A stretch of DNA of 64,000 bases, taken from NCBI RefSeq assembly GCF_030815585.1, contig NZ_JAUSWY010000001.1, positions 3,410,001 through 3,474,000 on the forward strand. The letters run 5' to 3'. Positions 59,866 through 64,000 of the stretch are shown here, piece after piece (within the stretch, counting starts at the first letter, position 1; each line of letters begins with the position of its first letter). The position numbers were made by a program, and so were the translations under genes. Under the pieces are notes generated by a model that did no database searches, was not told the origin of the DNA, and worked only from the letters and a program-made list of their open reading frames with translations. This DNA comes from Arthrobacter pascens. Its GTDB lineage: Bacteria; Actinomycetota; Actinomycetes; Actinomycetales; Micrococcaceae.

Positions 59866-60774
59866 ATGCAAACCTTCCTTCCGTACCCCGATTTCCGGCA
59901 GAGCGCCGCCGCGCTGGACACCGCCAGGCTTGGCAAGCAGCGTGTCGAGGCGCTGCAGACCCTCCGGGCCCTGGTGATCCCCGAGTACGGCTGGCAGACC
60001 CACCCGGCCGTCCGCATGTGGATGGGCCACGTGCCCGCGCTGACCCTGTACGGCCTGGCGATGGTGGACGAATGGACCTCCCGCGGCCATGCAGACAACA
60101 CACGCGCCAACATCACCGAGTTTGCGCCCCAAGCCGCCCACCCGGACTACGTGGCCAAAATCCCCCTGCCGGAGTGGCTCGGAAATCCCGATTTCCACCT
60201 GAGCCACCGCTCCAAGCTGCTCCGCAAGGACCCGAAGTTCTACAAAGCGGTATTCCCTGACGCCGAGCCGGACCTTGACTTCATTTGGCCCGAGCCGAAG
60301 CATGAGTTCCTGCCGGTAGATCCTGATGGCGATGTCCTCTGGATCCTCCGTTCGCCGCACGCCGAGATCGATCCCCAGTCGCTGGACACGGTGGCCCTGC
60401 CGCCGGTCCGCCGCACCAACGCTCCGCGTGCCAGCCAGGACGAGTACTCCCCGGTCTACGTCGACGACGGCTCGCGCCGTCCCTCCAAGCAGCCGCGCAA
60501 GCTGCCGCCCAAGCAACTGGTCAAAAAGCCCACCCGCAAACGCCAGGCCCAGGAGGAAGCCTTCACCACCCTTCCCGGCAAGACCACGGTGGCTGTCGCC
60601 TTCGAAGACGGCAGCAAGTTCGCCGTAGGACAGGTGCTCGGCAGGCCCATCACGCTGGAAGATGGCAGGTTCGGCCGAAACTTCAGCGTCACCGAGGTCA
60701 TCGCCAGGTCGGCTTTCGATTATCCGGCCCTCCTCCAGGATCCGCGGGTATTCTTCCCGGTTCCGGCGCCCTGA
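59866..60774 (+). CDS. MSMEG_6728-family protein (pyrimidine-dimer glycosylase-like)
   Basis: A 302-residue protein; ATG at 59866 starts the conserved core directly. The N-terminal 140 residues (MQTFLPYPDFRQSAAALDTARLGKQRVEALQTL, WMGHVPALTLYGLAMVDEW, HRSKLLRKDPKFYKAVF) match a conserved actinobacterial family related to T4 endonuclease V-type DNA glycosylases. The middle (about 195-240) is Lys/Pro/Arg-rich and may contact nucleic acid. The C-terminal 60 residues form a separate small domain (KTTVAVAFEDGSKFAVGQVLG). A repair role is plausible, but catalysis is unproven for this family. Confidence 0.82.
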   Translation: MQTFLPYPDFRQSAAALDTARLGKQRVEALQTLRALVIPEYGWQTHPAVRMWMGHVPALTLYGLAMVDEWTSRGHADNTRANITEFAPQAAHPDYVAKIPLPEWLGNPDFHLSHRSKLLRKDPKFYKAVFPDAEPDLDFIWPEPKHEFLPVDPDGDVLWILRSPHAEIDPQSLDTVALPPVRRTNAPRASQDEYSPVYVDDGSRRPSKQPRKLPPKQLVKKPTRKRQAQEEAFTTLPGKTTVAVAFEDGSKFAVGQVLGRPITLEDGRFGRNFSVTEVIARSAFDYPALLQDPRVFFPVPAP

Positions 60775-60778
60775 TCCG

Positions 60779-61639
60779 TTGACCGTCCTCCTGGCCGGCT
60801 GCGGTGACCTGGGAACCGAAGCCGGATTGCGTTTTGCTGCAGCGGGTCATCGCGTGGTGGGATGGCGCCGGCAGCCAGAGAAACTTCCAGTGGAAATCGA
60901 AGGCGTGGCGGCTGACCTGGGCAGCGCGAACCTTCCGCCCATCCCGGCGGACACCTCCGCCGTCGTCGTCGCCCTTGCTGCCGACTCCCCCACCAAGGAT
61001 GCCTACCACGCCGCCTATGTGAACGGGCTTGCGCACGTCCTGGATGCCCTTAAGCGCGACGGCGTCACGCCGCGGCGGGTGCTTTTTGTTTCGTCCACTG
61101 CCGTGTATGGGGACGCAGGAGGCGGCTGGATCGATGAAAGCACGACGGCGGCTCCCGGCGGATTCTCCGGCCGCATCATGCGCGAGGCGGAGGACCTGCT
61201 CCACAACCGGCTGAGCGGGACGGGAATAGCCGGAACCGTGCTGCGGCTCGGGGGGATCTACGGACCGGGGCGGACTCGGCTGATAAACCAGGTCCGAAAC
61301 GGCTCGGCGGTCGTTCCGGATGAGCCGCGCTACACCAACCGGATCCACCGCGACGATGCCGCAGCGTCGATCGTCCACCTGACCACTATGGAATCCATGC
61401 CTGCCACGGTATATCTAGGTGTGGACAACCATCCCGCGGAGCTGGGCGAGGTCCTGCGGTTCCTGGCTTCGGAACTGGATCTCCCGGAGCCGCCCACCGG
61501 GCCTGCAGGGGAAGCCCGCGGCGGAAACAAGCGCTGCAGCAATGCACTCCTCCGGAGTACCGGGTTTGATTTCGCTTTTCCGTCATTCCGAGAGGGCTAC
61601 CGCGAGGTGCTGGCGGGAACAGGCGTCCGGCACCTGTAG
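60779..61639 (+). CDS. NAD(P)-dependent epimerase/dehydratase-like protein (SDR)
   Basis: A 286-residue Rossmann protein. TTG at 60779, 4 nt after the preceding stop, is the likely start; no strong ribosome binding site is seen, so coupling is expected. The nucleotide-binding LLAGCGDLGTEAG is followed by a strand with GWRRQ (Arg suggests NADP). The active-site region reads VLFVSSTAVYGD and LRLGGIYGPGR. The short length and motif form resemble the YeeZ-like atypical SDRs. The substrate is unknown. Confidence 0.85.
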   Translation: MTVLLAGCGDLGTEAGLRFAAAGHRVVGWRRQPEKLPVEIEGVAADLGSANLPPIPADTSAVVVALAADSPTKDAYHAAYVNGLAHVLDALKRDGVTPRRVLFVSSTAVYGDAGGGWIDESTTAAPGGFSGRIMREAEDLLHNRLSGTGIAGTVLRLGGIYGPGRTRLINQVRNGSAVVPDEPRYTNRIHRDDAAASIVHLTTMESMPATVYLGVDNHPAELGEVLRFLASELDLPEPPTGPAGEARGGNKRCSNALLRSTGFDFAFPSFREGYREVLAGTGVRHL

Positions 61640-61708
61640 CTGAGCGTCTAGGCTGTAGCTGCGGCGGGACAAGCAGAAATTGCATCCGGAGAGTACAGGC
61701 AGGGGAAC

Positions 61709-62119
61709 ATGGACTTTCAGCACATTATCGAGGCCGTGGGCAGGTACATGGACTTTGCCGGAGTGGCAGTTATGGTCATCGGCGCGTTGGTCTCCATTCC
61801 CATGGCACTGAGGGGCTACCAGCCGCGGAAGCTACCTGAAGGCTCGAAGAAGCTAACCGTCTACCGCTCGTACCGGCAGTTGCTGGGCAGGTCCATCCTG
61901 CTCGGGCTCGAGTTGCTCGTGGCGGCCGACATCATCCGCACCGTCGCCGTGACGCCTACCTACGAGAGCGTGGGCGTCCTGGCGATTATCGTGCTGATCC
62001 GTACATTCCTGAGCTTCTCGCTTGAACTGGAGATCACCGGCCGCTGGCCTTGGCAGAAGGAACCGTCCGAGGGGTCATCCGATCCCACAGGAGCTTCACC
62101 GGCGGTAACGTCGAGCTGA
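61709..62119 (+). CDS. DUF1622 family membrane protein
   Basis: A 136-residue protein starting at ATG after AGGGGAAC. Three hydrophobic segments (about 15-38, 60-75 and 86-108) and the pattern RSYRQLLGRSILLGLELLVAADIIRTVAV are diagnostic of DUF1622. The family has no known function. The C-terminal 25 residues are Ser/Pro-rich and disordered. It is encoded alone. Confidence 0.88.
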   Translation: MDFQHIIEAVGRYMDFAGVAVMVIGALVSIPMALRGYQPRKLPEGSKKLTVYRSYRQLLGRSILLGLELLVAADIIRTVAVTPTYESVGVLAIIVLIRTFLSFSLELEITGRWPWQKEPSEGSSDPTGASPAVTSS

Positions 62120-62204
62120 AACTATTCTGTACTGCTTCCACGCTGGGACGCATGGCAATCATTCACACGGCTACCGTGAAACCATCCAATTAGAGCTCCT
62201 CAGT

Positions 62205-62783
62205 ATGTGGCTACCCCGCCAGCCATGGTTCGCGGAGGGGGAGTCAACGGATCTAGTGCGTGTAGGGTCGTTCCGCTTTGATGATCCGGAGGGCGAGGTA
62301 GGCGTAGAAACACTGCTCCTGGCCAGCAAGGGCGCAGTTTTTCAGGTTCCGCTGACGTACAGGGACTCGCCCCTTGACGGCGCCAACGCCGGCCTCATCG
62401 GAACCACCGAGCACTCCGTACTCGGAACGAGATGGGTCTACGACGCCGCCCGTGATCCCGTCTACGCGTCCACCTTGGCCACGACAATACTGTCAGGACA
62501 GCCTCAAGCCGAACAGCTGCTCGACGTCGATGGTCACCTTGAGCTGATCGCTGAGACAGTGCAATTGCAGGGTTCGGGTATACCCGGTACTGGCGTTCCA
62601 GCCGTCACCTCAGCCGTTCCCGAAACGGTGGGCTGCTTAACAACCATCCATACAGGGCACATCGACCTGTTGGTCAGCGGCGTCCTCGATCTCAGCGGAC
62701 TGACATCGGGACAAAAGATCCTGACAGCCACGTGGGCTGAGCAGAGTGTCCCAGTGCAACTCGCATCCGCGGTTGTAGTTTGA
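62205..62783 (+). CDS. Maltokinase N-terminal cap-like domain protein
   Basis: A 192-residue protein. The N-terminus MWLPRQPWFAEGE and the regions LLLASKGAVFQVPLTYRDSPL and LIGTTEHSVLGTRWVYDAARDPVY match the cap domain that precedes the kinase domain in actinobacterial maltokinases. Here it occurs without any kinase, as in standalone CG0192-related proteins. The function of the isolated domain is unknown; a regulatory or decoy role in glucan metabolism is possible. No strong ribosome binding site is visible. Confidence 0.78.
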   Translation: MWLPRQPWFAEGESTDLVRVGSFRFDDPEGEVGVETLLLASKGAVFQVPLTYRDSPLDGANAGLIGTTEHSVLGTRWVYDAARDPVYASTLATTILSGQPQAEQLLDVDGHLELIAETVQLQGSGIPGTGVPAVTSAVPETVGCLTTIHTGHIDLLVSGVLDLSGLTSGQKILTATWAEQSVPVQLASAVVV

Positions 62784-62862
62784 TTGCCAAAGCCGGTTCA
62801 GAATTCCTCTGAGGAAGGCCGCGTAGCCTCGGAGCATTACTGTCAGACCCTCGCAGGATCAT

Positions 62863-64000
62863 TTGAGTATGGAAAGCACAGGAGCAGACGATGCGTTGGA
62901 GGCCGTTAAGGCTTCCGTCGCTGTTCTTGCCAGTCCCCGTTGCAATCCGCGGCGTGACGACGCTTCCGGCTCAGATCCGTTGCGCCGCCAGGTCGATGCT
63001 TGTCTGGACAGGCTGGCCGAGATCGCCCGGTTGGAAGCACATACTGCCGCCCTGAAAGTCCGGACCGCCGCAGAGTTTGCGGAAGGGGCCAAGGCTCTGG
63101 CGTCACCGGCCGCGTCGCCGCAGGAAAACACCGCCAACGAAATGGCCGTGGTCGCGGAGGTCGCGGGCGTCGTCCTGACGGTCAGCGAACGCACCGCTGG
63201 GGCCCTCTTGTCCGAAGCCTGTGAACTCACCACCGCCCTTCCCCTGACTCTCGCCGCGTTGCAGGCCGGGACGATTTCGTGGCAGCACGCGAGGGTCATG
63301 GTCGACGAAACCGCCAACCTCGACCCCGCCGGCACCAAGGCGCTCGAAGCGCACTTCCTGGACCCCGACACACCAAACCCTGCCCGCAGCTGCCCGGCCG
63401 GGGAACTCGTCCCGTCCCGGTTCCGGCACAAGGCCCGCACCTGGCGGGAACGCCACCACCCCGTATCCATCGAGACGAGGCACGCCAAGAGCGCCGAGGA
63501 CCGACGCCTTGAATACACCCCGGACCGCGACGGCATGGCCTGGCTCTCCGCGTACCTGCCCGCCGACCAGGCCGAGGGCATCTGGAACCGGGCCACAGCC
63601 GCCGCACGGGCAGTGCAGGGTCCGGACGAGCCGCGGACCCTGACGCAGCTCAGGGCCGACCAGGCCGCCGCCTGGCTGCTCCGCGGCGTCGCGGAAGGAA
63701 CCCGCTCTCCCACAGCCCAAGTCCTGCTCACCGTCCCCGTACTCTCCCTGCTCGGCGCCGGGGAGGAGCCTGCCACGCTCGACGGCTACGGACCGTCCCG
63801 CCGTCCATGGCCCGCCGCCTTGTCGCCGACGGGGCTGATTCCTTCCACCGGGTCCTGACCGACCCCCGCAACGGGGCACCGCTGGAGATCGGACGCACCA
63901 GCTACCGGGTACCGAAGGCGATGCGGCAGTGGCTCCGCCTGCGCGACGGGAAGTGCCCGTTCCCCGGCTGCAGTAACCACTCCCTCGACAACGAAGCAGA
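62863..64000 (+). pseudogene. Frameshifted DUF222/HNH endonuclease-like gene, running off the window
   Basis: The likely start is TTG at 62863, 6 nt after AGGA. The DUF222 domain fills the first 310 residues (LRRQVDACLDRLAEI, AGTISWQHARVMVDET, LEYTPDRDGMAWLSAYLPADQAEGIW). At about 63796-63798 the frame is lost: GGACCGTCCCGCC occurs where one extra base would give Gly-Pro-Ile-Pro-Pro. The other frame then continues correctly (ARRLVADGADSFHRVLTDPRNG, RTSYRVPKAMRQWLRLRDGKCPFPGC) into the HNH domain beyond 64000. Such genes are multicopy in Arthrobacter and mycobacteria (13E12 repeats). It may be a true lesion or a sequencing error. Confidence 0.8.

Overview
The window is high-GC DNA with dense genes, short intergenic gaps, many GTG/TTG starts and strong GGAGG-type ribosome binding sites. 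Gene content (Rpf-like transglycosylase with LysM, DUF222/HNH repeat protein, CU044_5270/ECF sigma pair, TM0106 nuclease-helicase, MSMEG_6728 family) points to a soil actinobacterium, most likely an Arthrobacter/Pseudarthrobacter-type Micrococcaceae. No rRNA, tRNA, CRISPR array or intact transposon was seen.

Layout. (1) 0.09-8.1 kb: a LacI-controlled sugar operon with an ABC importer, a GH172 (DUF2961) enzyme, a GH32 fructosidase and a heavily mutated fructokinase. The pairing suggests import and cytoplasmic hydrolysis of alpha-linked fructosides such as difructose anhydrides. (2) 8.4-19.5 kb: a patchwork accessory stretch. It holds an ECF sigma factor with a probable membrane partner, an epoxide hydrolase, a divergent methionine aminopeptidase/XRE pair around a perfect palindrome, an alpha/beta hydrolase broken by an amber codon at its nucleophile, a truncated phosphotransferase, several small enzymes, a lipoprotein, and an ice-binding-type protein made of two almost identical tandem domains. 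(3) 19.9-26.5 kb: a minus-strand operon of GH42 beta-galactosidase, LplB/YtcP-type permeases, binding protein and YesL, probably for plant-polysaccharide oligomers. (4) 26.8-35.2 kb: serine hydrolase, Asp/Glu-hydantoin-type racemase, RpiR regulator, NCS1 transporter, secreted glycerophosphodiesterase, a broken hydrolase and an MFS exporter. (5) 35.3-45.1 kb: one 3253-residue secreted protein with three GH43 domains that keep their catalytic acids, LamG and Ig-like modules and a large internal duplication. Its promoter carries a LacI-type operator and a strong terminator follows it. (6) 45.4-64 kb: mostly housekeeping-like genes (GNAT, DUF6457, FdhF/YdeP oxidoreductase, TerC, RecB-like nuclease/SF1 helicase, acylphosphatase, YceI, an X25-domain fusion, adenosine/adenine deaminase, Rpf, epimerase, DUF1622, maltokinase-cap protein). 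A frameshifted DUF222/HNH gene runs off the end.

Two themes stand out. Three loci are built for uptake or breakdown of plant carbohydrates (fructans, galactan/pectin, arabinan). In addition, an unusual number of genes are broken: a fructokinase, three alpha/beta hydrolases, an APH-type kinase and a DUF222 gene. Some of these are single-base lesions, so sequencing error must be excluded for them. All family assignments come from reading motifs by eye; no database search was run.
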